Shown in pieces: positions 13,541 through 20,598 of a DNA stretch of 37,051 nt. Positions within the stretch are counted from its first letter, which is position 1. Every line of letters begins with the position of its first letter. The notes beneath the pieces were generated by a model. It was not told the origin of the DNA, searched no databases, and saw only the letters and a list, made by a program, of their open reading frames with translations. This DNA comes from an uncultured Rikenellaceae bacterium (GTDB taxonomy: Bacteria > Bacteroidota > Bacteroidia > Bacteroidales > Rikenellaceae): contig CAJTLO010000011.1 in assembly GCA_910577285.1 (NCBI GenBank), positions 1 through 37,051 on the forward strand, in the 5' to 3' direction. The position numbers and the translations under genes are program-made.

Positions 13541-14023
13541 TTACTGGAGTTCCAACCGGACGCTGGAAACGGTTCCGGGTCTTTCGCCCGTATCGTAGCC
13601 CACCTCGAAAGCCGTTTGATAGGTCATTTCATAACATTCATGCGAGCTGTCGGCCACTACTTTCTTAAGATTGGACCGAAACAGCGGGGCGTAACCGCCC
13701 GTAGAGAACAGATGCAGTGCCGCATGGATGCGTTCCAGCAGGTCGATGACCTGGTAGGCCTCCTCTTTGCGCGGTGCCAGCAACGAGGCTGCCGCGAGCC
13801 GGAGGTTGGCTACCGTGACGGTCAGCTGCGTGTCTGCCATCTGTCGGCCGCGCCCCTCTTGCGAGTAGTTGATGTTCTTCACGTCCAATAATGCACACGG
13901 ATATTTTACCGCCGGCTTCTCGTAGGAGAGTTGCCCCCAGTCCTTGTCTATGTATTCGAGTCCCGGGACAGCGGTTCCCAGCCGCTCCTGTACGTTCAAA
14001 AGTATTTCCTTGATGTCTGCCAT
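13541..14023 (-). CDS. Putative tail terminator/completion protein (Mu gp37-like)
   Basis: A 160-residue protein (begins MADIKEILLNVQERLGTAVP). The pattern, an N-terminal helix, YEKPAVKYPCALLDV, then a strand-rich part TQLTVTVANLRLAAASLLA with a helix VIDLLERIHAAL, resembles gp37-like tail terminator proteins that cap the tail tube before head joining. The assignment is moderate: fold order and neighbourhood, not a motif. It is convergent with the gpG-like gene across a large palindrome and lies 5 bp downstream of a small basic protein gene, so it is transcribed with the leftward early genes rather than with the tail operon. Confidence 0.5.
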   Translation of the reverse strand: MADIKEILLNVQERLGTAVPGLEYIDKDWGQLSYEKPAVKYPCALLDVKNINYSQEGRGRQMADTQLTVTVANLRLAAASLLAPRKEEAYQVIDLLERIHAALHLFSTGGYAPLFRSNLKKVVADSSHECYEMTYQTAFEVGYDTGERPGTVSSVRLELQ

Positions 14024-14027
14024 CGTC

Positions 14028-14267
14028 TCAAGTCGTTTTGTCGTCGAATAGTTTCATTTGTTGCCGTTCGGCTCCGTAGTCGAGTTTGCCGACCGGCGTA
14101 TTGATGTAGTTCAGCATGGTGCGGTAACAACACGGATAGACAGGGTTCACATACTGTTGCCACACCTTGAAATAACTCTTGGCGTAGTTGCCCGGTTCGT
14201 AGTGCCGTTGCACGATGTCACAGACCAACTTGATGCGCCGAAGCGTGTTTTTATGATGCTTGCCCAT
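14028..14267 (-). CDS. Small basic protein, possible DNA-binding regulator
   Basis: A 79-residue basic protein (begins MGKHHKNTLRRIKLVCDIVQ). It is rich in aromatic residues (YEPGNYAKSYFKVWQQYVNP) and has a helix-loop-helix appearance ending PCCYRTMLNYINTP, which could be a recognition helix. It lies between the early genes and the late module, where Mu encodes its middle and late activators (Mor and C), so it is a candidate for the late activator that would use the palindrome at 7791-7821. No similarity to Mor/C is evident, so this is only a hypothesis. Its start is 127 bp after the DUF3164 stop, beyond a run of 20 C and a rightward promoter. Confidence 0.6.
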   Translation of the reverse strand: MGKHHKNTLRRIKLVCDIVQRHYEPGNYAKSYFKVWQQYVNPVYPCCYRTMLNYINTPVGKLDYGAERQQMKLFDDKTT

Positions 14268-14296
14268 TGCCGTATCGGATTTAGTCGTTATCTTTG
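14266..14296 (+). promoter_or_regulatory. Rightward promoter upstream of the C tract
   Basis: ATTG at 14266-14269, 19-bp spacer, then TATCTTTG at 14289-14296, an exact TAnnTTTG match. It faces away from the small basic gene at 14028-14267 and into the gene-free stretch 14297-14393. Confidence 0.5.
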
Positions 14297-14302
14297 TTGC
14301 AC

Positions 14303-14355
14303 TCCACTACAACATGACAACTCGTCTGCTCCAACCCGGCAGGCGGGTTTCTTAC
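14303..14355 (+). ncRNA. Candidate very short RNA antisense to an early-operon intercistronic region
   Basis: From the predicted start (near 14303) about 50 bases lead to a hairpin (AACCCG 14333-14338 with CGGGTT 14344-14349) followed by the T-rich TTCTTACTTT. The RNA would be antisense to the leader of the small basic gene's message. A short frame (ATG 14314) exists but runs through the C tract and looks non-coding. Confidence 0.3.
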
Positions 14356-14359
14356 TTTA

Positions 14360-14379
14360 CCCCCCCCCCCCCCCCCCCC
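14360..14379. repeat. Run of 20 C (G on the early-operon strand)
   Basis: Twenty consecutive C bases lie 14 bp past the DUF3164 stop codon and upstream of the small basic gene. Long mononucleotide runs change length by slipped replication, so transcript structure or spacing here could vary between cells. The exact count may also reflect sequencing error. Confidence 0.9.
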
Positions 14380-14393
14380 TGCGCGGCGGCTCG

Positions 14394-15059
14394 TCACGCC
14401 TCCGTCATGCCCAGAGGTACGGATTTCCATGCTCCCGTCTTTTCGTCCTTGTATTCGGCGTAAATGAACGATTTGGTCAGCGTAGGAATGTAGGCCTCCT
14501 CGATGATCGTGATGCCTTCGTTCAGGCGCTCGTTGTTCAGTTCATTCGCCAATTTTCGCAACTGGAGCGCTTTCGAGGCCTTCAGATTGCCCGCCGCATC
14601 CCGCGCGAGAAGGCGCATCATCTGATTTACCAGCGCTCGCGTGGTGTCGTCCTTGATCAGCGCCAGGCAGGCCTCCTTGACGATGGCCACGCCGTCGTTT
14701 ACCGTGTCCTTCCAACCATCGCAGCAGCGGCGGCCAATCGTTATGCGCTTCAGCCCGTCAGAGGTCGTGAACGTATGCGACCGCTGGTCTTCCTTCGTAA
14801 GCTTCAGCACGTCGGCCTTCATGTCGAGGATGGCTTTGAAATCGTCCAATATGCGAGCCTTTACCTCCGAGATGTTGCCGCTCAAGTTCTGCAGCACCGG
14901 GAGCGCCTGGTTTACTTGGTCATCGACCATGCTGGAATAGATTTCCCGGTCTTTTCGGGCTTTTTCGGCAGCGGCCTTCCTGGCCTGCTTCGCCTTGAAT
15001 GCTTCGTACTGCGCCGCTTCCTCGGCGGTCATTCGTACTGTTTTTGTTTCGCTGTTCAT
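14394..15059 (-). CDS. DUF3164 family phage early protein
   Basis: A 221-residue protein starting at ATG 15059 (MNSETKTVRMTAEEAAQYEA). It shows the DUF3164 signature: an N-terminal charged coiled coil (FKAKQARKAAAEKARKDREI), then a segment with HTFTTSDGLKRITIGRR and a C-terminal helix-rich part around IVKEACLALIKDDTTRALVN. DUF3164 proteins are common in the early operon of Mu-like phages, between the transposition genes and the late genes; their function is unknown. The gene is in the leftward early operon, 25 bp after the GemA-like gene. Confidence 0.83.
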   Translation of the reverse strand: MNSETKTVRMTAEEAAQYEAFKAKQARKAAAEKARKDREIYSSMVDDQVNQALPVLQNLSGNISEVKARILDDFKAILDMKADVLKLTKEDQRSHTFTTSDGLKRITIGRRCCDGWKDTVNDGVAIVKEACLALIKDDTTRALVNQMMRLLARDAAGNLKASKALQLRKLANELNNERLNEGITIIEEAYIPTLTKSFIYAEYKDEKTGAWKSVPLGMTEA

Positions 15060-15084
15060 AAGTGGTGTTTTTTTGAGGGTTTGT

Positions 15085-15555
15085 TTAATTAGGCAAGCTG
15101 TCCAGCGGCACATAGATGATATGCTGTTTTGCTCGTGGCTTGAGGGCGGGTTGGGGAGCCAGTTGCTTCAACCCTCCGCTTCGCTCGATGGAGCGGAGTT
15201 TTACCGCCAGCGCCTCAAGAGCCTCCGGGTCGAGTGCTCCGAACTCCTTACCTGCGATGCGCCGATCGCGGCAGAAAGCGTTGATTCGCGCCCAATCTGT
15301 CGTGTCGATGCCCAGCCGCTGCATTTGCTTGAGCGCGGCGGAACGGTACTTGCGGAGCTGCTCCCGCCGGATGCTCCAACCATCCTTGAGCGATCTGTCG
15401 AGCGCATCGCACATCGTTCGGTATTCGGCGGAGGTCATCTCCCGCAGGCGGGGCGTCCGGCCGCACGTATACTGAAGCACCAGCCGCTCCTTTATCTCTT
15501 CGTCGTGAACCGGCAGCCGGTTGAGTAAAGCGTAAAAACGTGAATAATTATTCAT
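15085..15555 (-). CDS. GemA-like early regulator (tentative)
   Basis: A 156-residue protein starting at ATG 15555 (MNNYSRFYALLNRLPVHDEE). The layout, N-terminal helical segment with LVLQYTCGRTPRLREMTSAEY, then KYRSAALKQMQRLGIDTTDW and a C-terminal helix EALAVKLRSIERSGG, is reminiscent of GemA/gp16 (DUF1018) proteins of Mu-like phages, where an N-terminal part carries 'TG..S...L' and a C-terminal part reads the host supercoiling or replication state. The order MuB, ATPase, GemA-like, DUF3164 supports this. Similarity is weak, so the name is tentative; a plain early hypothetical protein is the alternative. Confidence 0.5.
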   Translation of the reverse strand: MNNYSRFYALLNRLPVHDEEIKERLVLQYTCGRTPRLREMTSAEYRTMCDALDRSLKDGWSIRREQLRKYRSAALKQMQRLGIDTTDWARINAFCRDRRIAGKEFGALDPEALEALAVKLRSIERSGGLKQLAPQPALKPRAKQHIIYVPLDSLPN

Positions 15556-15559
15556 AGCG

Positions 15560-16183
15560 CTATTCGTTAAGATAGTATTTTGCGGCCCCCTCAGCCCAAA
15601 TGGTAAAGTAGGCCTGGGCATCATCAGCATAGCGGCCCTGGCAGTATGCCCGGAATCCTTTCGTGTGGATCTTCACGCCGCAGTCGAAACGCAGGTCGTC
15701 GGCCATCTTGCCTTTTGGCTTACCCTTATACACTTGCGAGACCATGATGAACGACTTGCGCGGGAAGCGGTCGAGCAGCAGGTGTTTGAGACGGTCGAAG
15801 CTCCGCACGTCGAGGTACTGCACCGAATCGATAATCACGAAATTCGCGCTCTTGGGTTTGGCCAGCCGCTCGGCAATTTCGGCGACGGTCACACGTGTTA
15901 CAACCTTGAAACTCCCGGCCACATCCTTCATCCGTAGGCGGATGCTCCGCGTTTTGAACGAGAGATTCGCCCCTTCCTCCAGGCTGACGTACTCAACTTT
16001 GCCGTAGTCGCAGAGCTTCTTGGCCAGCATCATGACAAACGTGCTCTTGCCACTTGCCGACGCTCCGTCGATGAACCACCGCTCGAACCGCGACGGGCGG
16101 CCGAAAGCCCGTTCCCACTCCCCGTCGAGGGGCAGCTCCGGGATTTGCAGGTTCTCTATTTCCGTTGGCGAATAAGCGCGCAT
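15560..16183 (-). CDS. RecA-superfamily ATPase in the transposition operon
   Basis: A 207-residue protein starting at ATG 16183 (MRAYSPTEIENLQIPELPLD). It has Walker A GASASGKST (residues 40-48), Walker B FVIIDSVQYLD (115-125), and a later sensor-like segment FIMVSQVYKGKPKGKMADD followed by GVKIHTKGF and GRYADD. This resembles the RecA/RadA/KaiC type core rather than AAA+ MuB. It is 2 bp downstream of the MuB gene and in the same operon, so it may help transposition or replication of the phage. No DNA-binding domain is visible. Phage Mu has no counterpart. Confidence 0.75.
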   Translation of the reverse strand: MRAYSPTEIENLQIPELPLDGEWERAFGRPSRFERWFIDGASASGKSTFVMMLAKKLCDYGKVEYVSLEEGANLSFKTRSIRLRMKDVAGSFKVVTRVTVAEIAERLAKPKSANFVIIDSVQYLDVRSFDRLKHLLLDRFPRKSFIMVSQVYKGKPKGKMADDLRFDCGVKIHTKGFRAYCQGRYADDAQAYFTIWAEGAAKYYLNE

Positions 16184-16185
16184 CG

Positions 16186-17052
16186 TTATTCTCCTTTCGT
16201 AATCAGCGTGTAAACCCGGCGTAAGCTGCCATCGCTGCGGCGGGCGATCTGTTTGTAGTCGGTTTCTGTCGGTGCGTTCGCCTGGGCGACCAGCATTGTC
16301 TGCCCGAGCAGGAAACGCTTGCGCTCCTCTCCCTCGGGCGGCGTGATGCTGTTGTACTTGTCGCCGCAGCGGCTCCGGATCTCGGCGAAGCCGACTGTCT
16401 TGAACTCCACGCCGCGCTCCAGCTTGGCCTTGAATCCGTCGGCGCCCATCAAATACCATGAGCAACACCCCTCTGTACCATTCCATGCTGCCTTGATCTC
16501 CAGGAAAGCTTCATAGACGAGATCGCCGACCTCGTCGAGAATGATTTGGGGGTGATCGAGCGTCCGCAGGTAGAACACCAGATCGTCGAACACGTCTGCA
16601 TAGCGGCCGACCGAGTTGAGGCCGAATTCGCGGGCGATGAAGCGGAACAGGCGCTGCTTGGTCTTGACTTGTGAGCAGTCCACGTACACGACGTTCTTAT
16701 GCGTTGTTGCGTGATGACGCGCTGCCACAGTTTTGCCGATATTCGGAATGTCGCAGAACATGCCCGACAGACTGTTGGCCCGGCAAAGCTCCAACTGGGC
16801 CGAGAGGTAATCGAAAGTCGGAGTTTTGACGATCTTCCACGCAACGCCATCGCCGAGGCTGACGCCCAACCGCCGGGCAATGGAAATCCATTTCGCATCG
16901 CTCAGTTTCTGATCGGTCTTTCCCTTCTTGATCTCACTGTAAACCGAGGTTGAAATACCCAGCGCGACGGCGTGTTTGGCATCGGTTGCATAGTTCTGCC
17001 GATTTTCAGAAATCGCCAGCACAATGCGGGTTTTGATGTCGTTTGAAATCAT
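16186..17052 (-). CDS. MuB-type transposition target-selection ATPase
   Basis: A 288-residue protein starting at ATG 17052 (MISNDIKTRIVLAISENRQN). Residues 1-65 form an N-terminal helix-turn-helix (YATDAKHAVALGISTSVYSE), as in MuB. The AAA+ ATPase follows with Walker A DIPNIGKT (101-108) and Walker B IILDEVGDL (170-178), and a C-terminal lid domain. MuB coats target DNA in an ATP-dependent way, delivers it to the transposase and protects DNA near the phage from insertion. The gene starts 13 bp downstream of the transposase stop. An upstream ATG at 17094 overlaps the transposase frame and is not preferred. Confidence 0.87.
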   Translation of the reverse strand: MISNDIKTRIVLAISENRQNYATDAKHAVALGISTSVYSEIKKGKTDQKLSDAKWISIARRLGVSLGDGVAWKIVKTPTFDYLSAQLELCRANSLSGMFCDIPNIGKTVAARHHATTHKNVVYVDCSQVKTKQRLFRFIAREFGLNSVGRYADVFDDLVFYLRTLDHPQIILDEVGDLVYEAFLEIKAAWNGTEGCCSWYLMGADGFKAKLERGVEFKTVGFAEIRSRCGDKYNSITPPEGEERKRFLLGQTMLVAQANAPTETDYKQIARRSDGSLRRVYTLITKGE

Positions 17053-17065
17053 ATCGAATAGCGTT

Positions 17066-19057
17066 TTATAATTCTTGTTTTGCCAATGCGGCATAGTCGG
17101 TATCGAAACTGAAATCGTCGAGGGGCTCCGGTACGGCGGCCGGAGCTACCGTCTTGACCGTTTCTACCTCGTCGGCCGGGAGGTCGTGCGGCAGGATGTG
17201 CACCTTTCGGATTTTTTCCCGCTTCATCAGTGCATCGAACTCCGATACGTATTTCGCTTGCTCGACGTAGTTTTGACGGTCTTTGTCGGTCTGCTCGGTC
17301 GTTGCCTCGTTGTAGGCTCCTACGGGTGCGCATTTCGCGATGAAATGGTCATCTTGATATACATAGACCTCGGAGACCTCGCCTGCATCATCGGGCAGAT
17401 AGTAGGCCTGCACCTCGTAGTCATTCGGAGCCAGCCGTTCAAGCAGGTCCGGCGACGGCAGGCGAAACTTCTCGCCGCGCACGGTGCAGTACATGCTGCG
17501 ACGGATCGACGTGCGGGTCTTTTCTCCGATGAAGCGGTAGAGCAAAGCCTTATCTACAGGTGCCAGGTCGGGATTTTGATTCTGACACAGCACCTCCCAG
17601 CGCGTCAGCCCCGGATACATTTTTTGGTTCGGGTGTTTCTGATTATTGAACTGGGCTATGGCGCGGAGATCATCAGCCACGAGTTGCTCGTAGGTATAGG
17701 TTGCCTCCTTATAAGTGTTGTTATGCTCGTCGTAAACCTTCTCCTCTTTCGGTCGGTTGGCCTCCAAGCGTGCATACCAGCGGCCAATGCCGACCTGCAA
17801 ACGCTTCTCGACTCCGTACTTTTTCGCTTTATTCAGGTGTTCGGCACGTTTTTCCTGCGAGTTTGCGGGATTACACCACCGCACGAACGGGAAGACCACG
17901 CCTGCGCGGATCAGACCGTCGGCGAAATTGTTTACCAGGTGGTGCTCGACCTCTACTTCGGCCGGGCAGTTCCAGCCTTGGCGGTCGATCAACTGGAACA
18001 TGTTCCGTACGCAATTGATGAACAGGTCGGCCGTCTTGAGCCGGTTGTAAGCGTAACCGATGACGCAACCGCTCGCCACATCGTAGGCGTAGTAAGCCTT
18101 GACGCGCGTGCCGTCGGTCATCTTGCGCGGCAGGTCTCGGTCATCAAGCGAGATCTTCGAGAACGCCCAGATCGGCGACTTGCGGTTGTGGTGCGGGCGG
18201 TACTTGTTGTTGAAATCCCAGGCGCTATCGTGCAACTTCGAGCGCAGGGCGCGGTTCTTCGGGTTGTTGAGGTAATTGGCGATGGTCGTTTCGCTCAAGG
18301 CGAGCGGTTCGCCGTTCTTGTTCGTGAACTCCTCCGGGTCGAAGAGCTCGCCAGTTTCGGGGTCGTAGACGTCCAGCTCGCCGCACACGAAAGCGTTGTA
18401 CATCTCGGCTACCGTCGAGTTGAACGGCCGCTCCGGCAGGCTGTCGAGCGAGAGGATCAGCCGCTCGATGCGGTAGCTGACTTTGCGCGAGTTCTGATTT
18501 TGGAAACGTCCGGATACGAGACAGGCGTAACCCATGCGGCGGAATTCGGCAACCTTCTTTCGGAAACGCAAAGCGCTCTCGGGCAAGGTGTGCCCGTACT
18601 CCAGTTTGAAATAGGCTACGGCTGTCGCCATCTCATCCCATTTTACTCGGCCGTCCTGTTGCGCCTGCCGCAATGTGGTGGTGGTGTCCATGAGCCGAAG
18701 TACCGACTTGATGACCGAGGCGTTGGTACTGTACTCGGTAACCTTTGCAGCCGGCAGCGGATCACCGTTGTCGAAACGGAAGCGTGAAAAAAACGATCGG
18801 GCCTCAGCATCGAGGGTGTAGTTGTCGCGGAACCACTTTTGCAACTGCATCACGCCGCCCTCCGGATAGAGTTCTTTGGCCGCAGCCTTGTATTTGTCCG
18901 GCAGACTGTCGAATACGACCAAAGCATACTGCCCCCGGCAAGCGCGGCGGGCGACTTCAACCTTACCACGATTGACCATTTGGTCGTAGTTCGGCTTGCT
19001 CATTACCGCCATCAGCTCACGGGCCGATATGCAAAGCGTATTGTTGTAGTACTCCAT
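17066..19057 (-). CDS. MuA-type DDE transposase
   Basis: A 663-residue protein (begins MEYYNNTLCISARELMAVMS), the same length as Mu A (663). The N-terminal part contains a MuA-type winged-helix DNA-binding region (residues 8-80) and helical end-binding domains (about 100-230). The RNase H-like core starts near residue 297 with SLDDRDLP (first acidic residues Asp305/306), continues with VEVEHHLVNNFAD (about 368-380), and has the third acidic site in SQEKRAEHLNK (about 400-410). A beta-barrel (about 510-590) and a C-terminal tail for MuB contact follow. The second catalytic position appears to be Glu rather than Asp. It inserts the phage into the chromosome and drives replicative transposition. 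Confidence 0.92.
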   Translation of the reverse strand: MEYYNNTLCISARELMAVMSKPNYDQMVNRGKVEVARRACRGQYALVVFDSLPDKYKAAAKELYPEGGVMQLQKWFRDNYTLDAEARSFFSRFRFDNGDPLPAAKVTEYSTNASVIKSVLRLMDTTTTLRQAQQDGRVKWDEMATAVAYFKLEYGHTLPESALRFRKKVAEFRRMGYACLVSGRFQNQNSRKVSYRIERLILSLDSLPERPFNSTVAEMYNAFVCGELDVYDPETGELFDPEEFTNKNGEPLALSETTIANYLNNPKNRALRSKLHDSAWDFNNKYRPHHNRKSPIWAFSKISLDDRDLPRKMTDGTRVKAYYAYDVASGCVIGYAYNRLKTADLFINCVRNMFQLIDRQGWNCPAEVEVEHHLVNNFADGLIRAGVVFPFVRWCNPANSQEKRAEHLNKAKKYGVEKRLQVGIGRWYARLEANRPKEEKVYDEHNNTYKEATYTYEQLVADDLRAIAQFNNQKHPNQKMYPGLTRWEVLCQNQNPDLAPVDKALLYRFIGEKTRTSIRRSMYCTVRGEKFRLPSPDLLERLAPNDYEVQAYYLPDDAGEVSEVYVYQDDHFIAKCAPVGAYNEATTEQTDKDRQNYVEQAKYVSEFDALMKREKIRKVHILPHDLPADEVETVKTVAPAAVPEPLDDFSFDTDYAALAKQEL

Positions 19058-19080
19058 TGTCTGAACATTACTTGCTCCCG

Positions 19081-19099
19081 CCCAGGACGCGAGCCTGGG
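19081..19099. other. Short hairpin between regulator and transposase genes
   Basis: CCCAGG at 19081-19086 pairs with CCTGGG at 19094-19099 over a 7-nt loop, 24 bp before the transposase start on the leftward transcript. No U-run follows, so a role in message stability or attenuation is more likely than termination; it may also be chance. Confidence 0.35.
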
Positions 19100-19124
19100 T
19101 GTTTGCCAATCGGGATTTATTCGG

Positions 19125-19442
19125 TTATTTTTTGAAATTTAGTCTACTTTGAAAAGCTCGCCCGTGGCTGCAACTCATATCGCAAGCGTCGTGAAAGAAA
19201 CACGACCCGTCGAGCCTCTTGGGGCAGGTCTCCCGGAACATTTCTATTACTGCCTCGGCTTCCGGTTCTACAACCTGACCGGTATATACCCGACCGCCCC
19301 GTTGCATCGCTGCCGCTCGCAGCATATTCGCGTGCGAGGAATTGATCGAATATTTTAATGCCCGATCAAGTGTCGAACGGGTAATTTTGAAAGTCTTTAC
19401 CATCTCCATCCGCACGGTTGTTGGTAATAAGATCTGCCTCAT
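19125..19442 (-). CDS. Small early regulator upstream of the transposase (Ner-position)
   Basis: A 105-residue protein starting at ATG 19442 (MRQILLPTTVRMEMVKTFKI). Residues 10-45 resemble a helix-turn-helix (FKITRSTLDRALKYSINSSH). The C-terminus has four cysteines and a His-rich pattern (CPKRLDGSCFFHDACDMSC), which could bind a metal. It is the first gene of the early operon, directly downstream of the repressor-controlled promoter, where Mu encodes Ner, the early negative regulator. No sequence similarity to Ner was recognised, so the role is inferred from position. An upstream ATG (19487) lies within the promoter leader. Confidence 0.65.
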   Translation of the reverse strand: MRQILLPTTVRMEMVKTFKITRSTLDRALKYSINSSHANMLRAAAMQRGGRVYTGQVVEPEAEAVIEMFRETCPKRLDGSCFFHDACDMSCSHGRAFQSRLNFKK

Positions 19443-19500
19443 AGCTGTTCTTTTCGTTTTTTTCCGTAACTTCGAACGCTGATACATTGTATCAACACTG

Positions 19501-19532
19501 CAAATGTATAGTAAAGTTTAGTATTGAGCAAA
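19501..19532 (-). promoter_or_regulatory. Leftward early promoter (transposition operon)
   Basis: On the minus strand TTTG (19532-19529), a 20-bp spacer, then TACATTTG (19508-19501): an exact match to the Bacteroidetes consensus. Start near 19495, about 53 bp before the first early gene. The repressor motif at 19507-19514 overlaps the -7 element, so binding should block it. Confidence 0.75.
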
Positions 19533-19564
19533 CAATTACTATACTTTTTTATTTGGTATAGTAA
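19507..19564. promoter_or_regulatory. Three repressor operator copies (TATAGTAA)
   Basis: The 8-bp motif TATAGTAA occurs at 19507-19514 (+), 19536-19543 (inverted, TTACTATA) and 19557-19564 (+), each flanked by A/T runs (TTTA or CTTTT). Three copies in the only divergent gap between repressor and early operon fit a lytic/lysogenic switch: the first overlaps the early -7 box, the last sits at the repressor start site. Confidence 0.75.
19523..19555 (+). promoter_or_regulatory. Repressor promoter (autoregulated)
   Basis: ATTG at 19523-19526 and TTTATTTG at 19548-19555 with a 21-bp spacer give a near-consensus rightward promoter. Operator copies lie in the spacer (19536-19543) and at the start site (19557-19564), so the repressor probably limits its own synthesis. 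Confidence 0.5.
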
Positions 19565-19578
19565 ACTTTTTTAGAGAT

Positions 19579-20178
19579 ATGAATGAAATAAAGGTATTCA
19601 GGCAGGTGAATGGACTCACACAAGATGAACTTGCGGCCTATATTGGAACAGGAAAAGCCTTTATTTCCCAAGTTGAACACGGACGTAGTGCTTTACCTGA
19701 AGCAAAGCTTAGTATAATACTAAACAATTCGAATGGTTGGGACGTCTCTATGTTGCGTAAACCTAAATCAATAACTTCTGAACCTAAAGGTATACCTTTA
19801 ATTCCGATTGAAGCAATGGCTGGTGTACTATCGGGAAATAGTACACAGGTAATGGAACGAGAGTGTGAACACTATAATATTCCGATGTTCAAAGGAGCGG
19901 AATTCCTTATGCGTATTAGCGGGGATTCAATGCAGCCGAAATATTACAGCGGAGATATTGTAGCCTGCAAGCGTTTGCCCATTGATACATTTTTCCAATG
20001 GAACAAGGTGTACGTTATCGATAGCGAGCAAGGGGTGATTGTCAAGCGCGTGCGACCGGGACATGATAATAACCATATTGTTTTTGTATCGGAGAACGAG
20101 GCCTATGCACCGTTTGAATTATCGCTCGAAAAAGTGTATTCGATCGCGCTTGTTATAGGGGTCGTTCGGGCTGAATAG
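19579..20178 (+). CDS. Phage repressor, HTH plus S24 (LexA-like) protease
   Basis: A 199-residue protein (begins MNEIKVFRQVNGLTQDELAA). Residues 5-45 are an XRE-type helix-turn-helix (LTQDELAAYIGTGKAFISQV). Residues 75-195 are an S24 domain with the self-cleavage dyad Ser117 (ISGDSMQP) and Lys156 (VKRV), and a likely Ala81-Gly82 cleavage bond in IEAMAGVL. Such repressors are cut during the SOS response, which induces the prophage; Mu's own c repressor lacks this domain. The gene is clearly AT-richer than the rest of the phage and diverges from the early operon over three operator copies. A hairpin terminator follows at 20321. Confidence 0.9.
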   Translation: MNEIKVFRQVNGLTQDELAAYIGTGKAFISQVEHGRSALPEAKLSIILNNSNGWDVSMLRKPKSITSEPKGIPLIPIEAMAGVLSGNSTQVMERECEHYNIPMFKGAEFLMRISGDSMQPKYYSGDIVACKRLPIDTFFQWNKVYVIDSEQGVIVKRVRPGHDNNHIVFVSENEAYAPFELSLEKVYSIALVIGVVRAE

Positions 20179-20320
20179 ATACCACACAATAGGTTTCCGG
20201 AGGAATCAAGAGAAAGGGTGCACACATAAATAGAGGCTCTTTTACTTGTATTTATTTGATTATAATACACTTAAGTGTATTTGTGCTTGCATCGTATAGG
20301 GCAGTTTCCTATCTCTATAA

Positions 20321-20355
20321 GCCCGATTTTAGGGGTTATCCTCAAAATTTCGGGC
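20321..20355 (+). terminator. Repressor terminator
   Basis: GCCCGA...TCGGGC stem with an inner TTTT/AAAA pairing (20321-20330 with 20342-20355, one small bulge), followed by GTTTTCATATTT. This is a good rho-independent terminator about 140 bp after the repressor stop. Confidence 0.7.
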
Positions 20356-20394
20356 GTTTTCATATTTATGTGGGAAGTATCAAAACCGGGTTTT

Positions 20395-20451
20395 GTAAGT
20401 CCAATCGCTTAAAAATGTAAGCCCATTTTGTAAGTCCAACGGTAAGTCCAA
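20395..20451. repeat. GTAAGTCCAA direct repeats, candidate transposase binding sites near the phage end
   Basis: The 10-mer GTAAGTCCAA occurs at 20395-20404, 20430-20439 and 20442-20451, with an imperfect copy GTAAGCCCA at 20417-20425, all in one direction. They lie just beyond the repressor terminator, where Mu has its attL cluster of three transposase sites. Reading inward from the right, each copy is TTGGACTTAC. Role inferred from place and repetition. Confidence 0.55.
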
Positions 20452-20598
20452 TCTGAATTTTGACGCTTTTCAAAGGATGTTCAAGGGACAGTCTGTTAGA
20501 CGAAAAATAGCCATTGGATAAGCAGCAAAGCGGGTGATTTTGGTGGCAATTCTGTGGCATAATTCATTGTTGCTGACACCTGTACCACTAATTAAAGA

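Larger units (their letters stand above)
1..20500. mobile_element. Mu-like transposable prophage, one end only
   Basis: The stretch carries a S24 repressor, MuA-type transposase, MuB-type ATPase, GemA-like and DUF3164 early proteins, terminase, DUF935 portal fused to a Mu-F domain, gpG-like morphogenesis protein, protease/scaffold, capsid, contractile tail sheath and tube, and tape measure. This gene set defines Mu-like myophages. The right boundary is not fixed: it should lie after the repressor terminator, near the repeat array at 20395-20451. The left boundary is outside the window, because the tape measure gene runs off the edge and baseplate and tail-fibre genes are missing. No early or head gene is visibly broken, so the prophage could be functional, but this cannot be judged without the other end. 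Confidence 0.93.

Noticed and set aside
14341..14400. C20 run as a CRISPR or satellite fragment
   Set aside because: Single-base run only, with no spacers or larger unit.
14303..14463. Rightward peptide through the C run (MTTRLLQPGRRVSYF...)
   Set aside because: Low-complexity proline run, antisense to DUF3164 at its end; no sign of selection.
14058..15092. Long rightward frame across the C20 run
   Set aside because: It is antisense to DUF3164 and the small basic gene; its poly-proline run simply reads the C tract.
20366..20560. 64-codon minus-strand frame in the phage-end region
   Set aside because: It covers the repeat array and lacks a promoter, codon bias or recognised family; treated as non-coding.
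20543..20560. Two GTGGCA(A/T) repeats as tyrosine-integrase arm sites
   Set aside because: No integrase is present and the phage uses a MuA-type transposase; two short copies can arise by chance.
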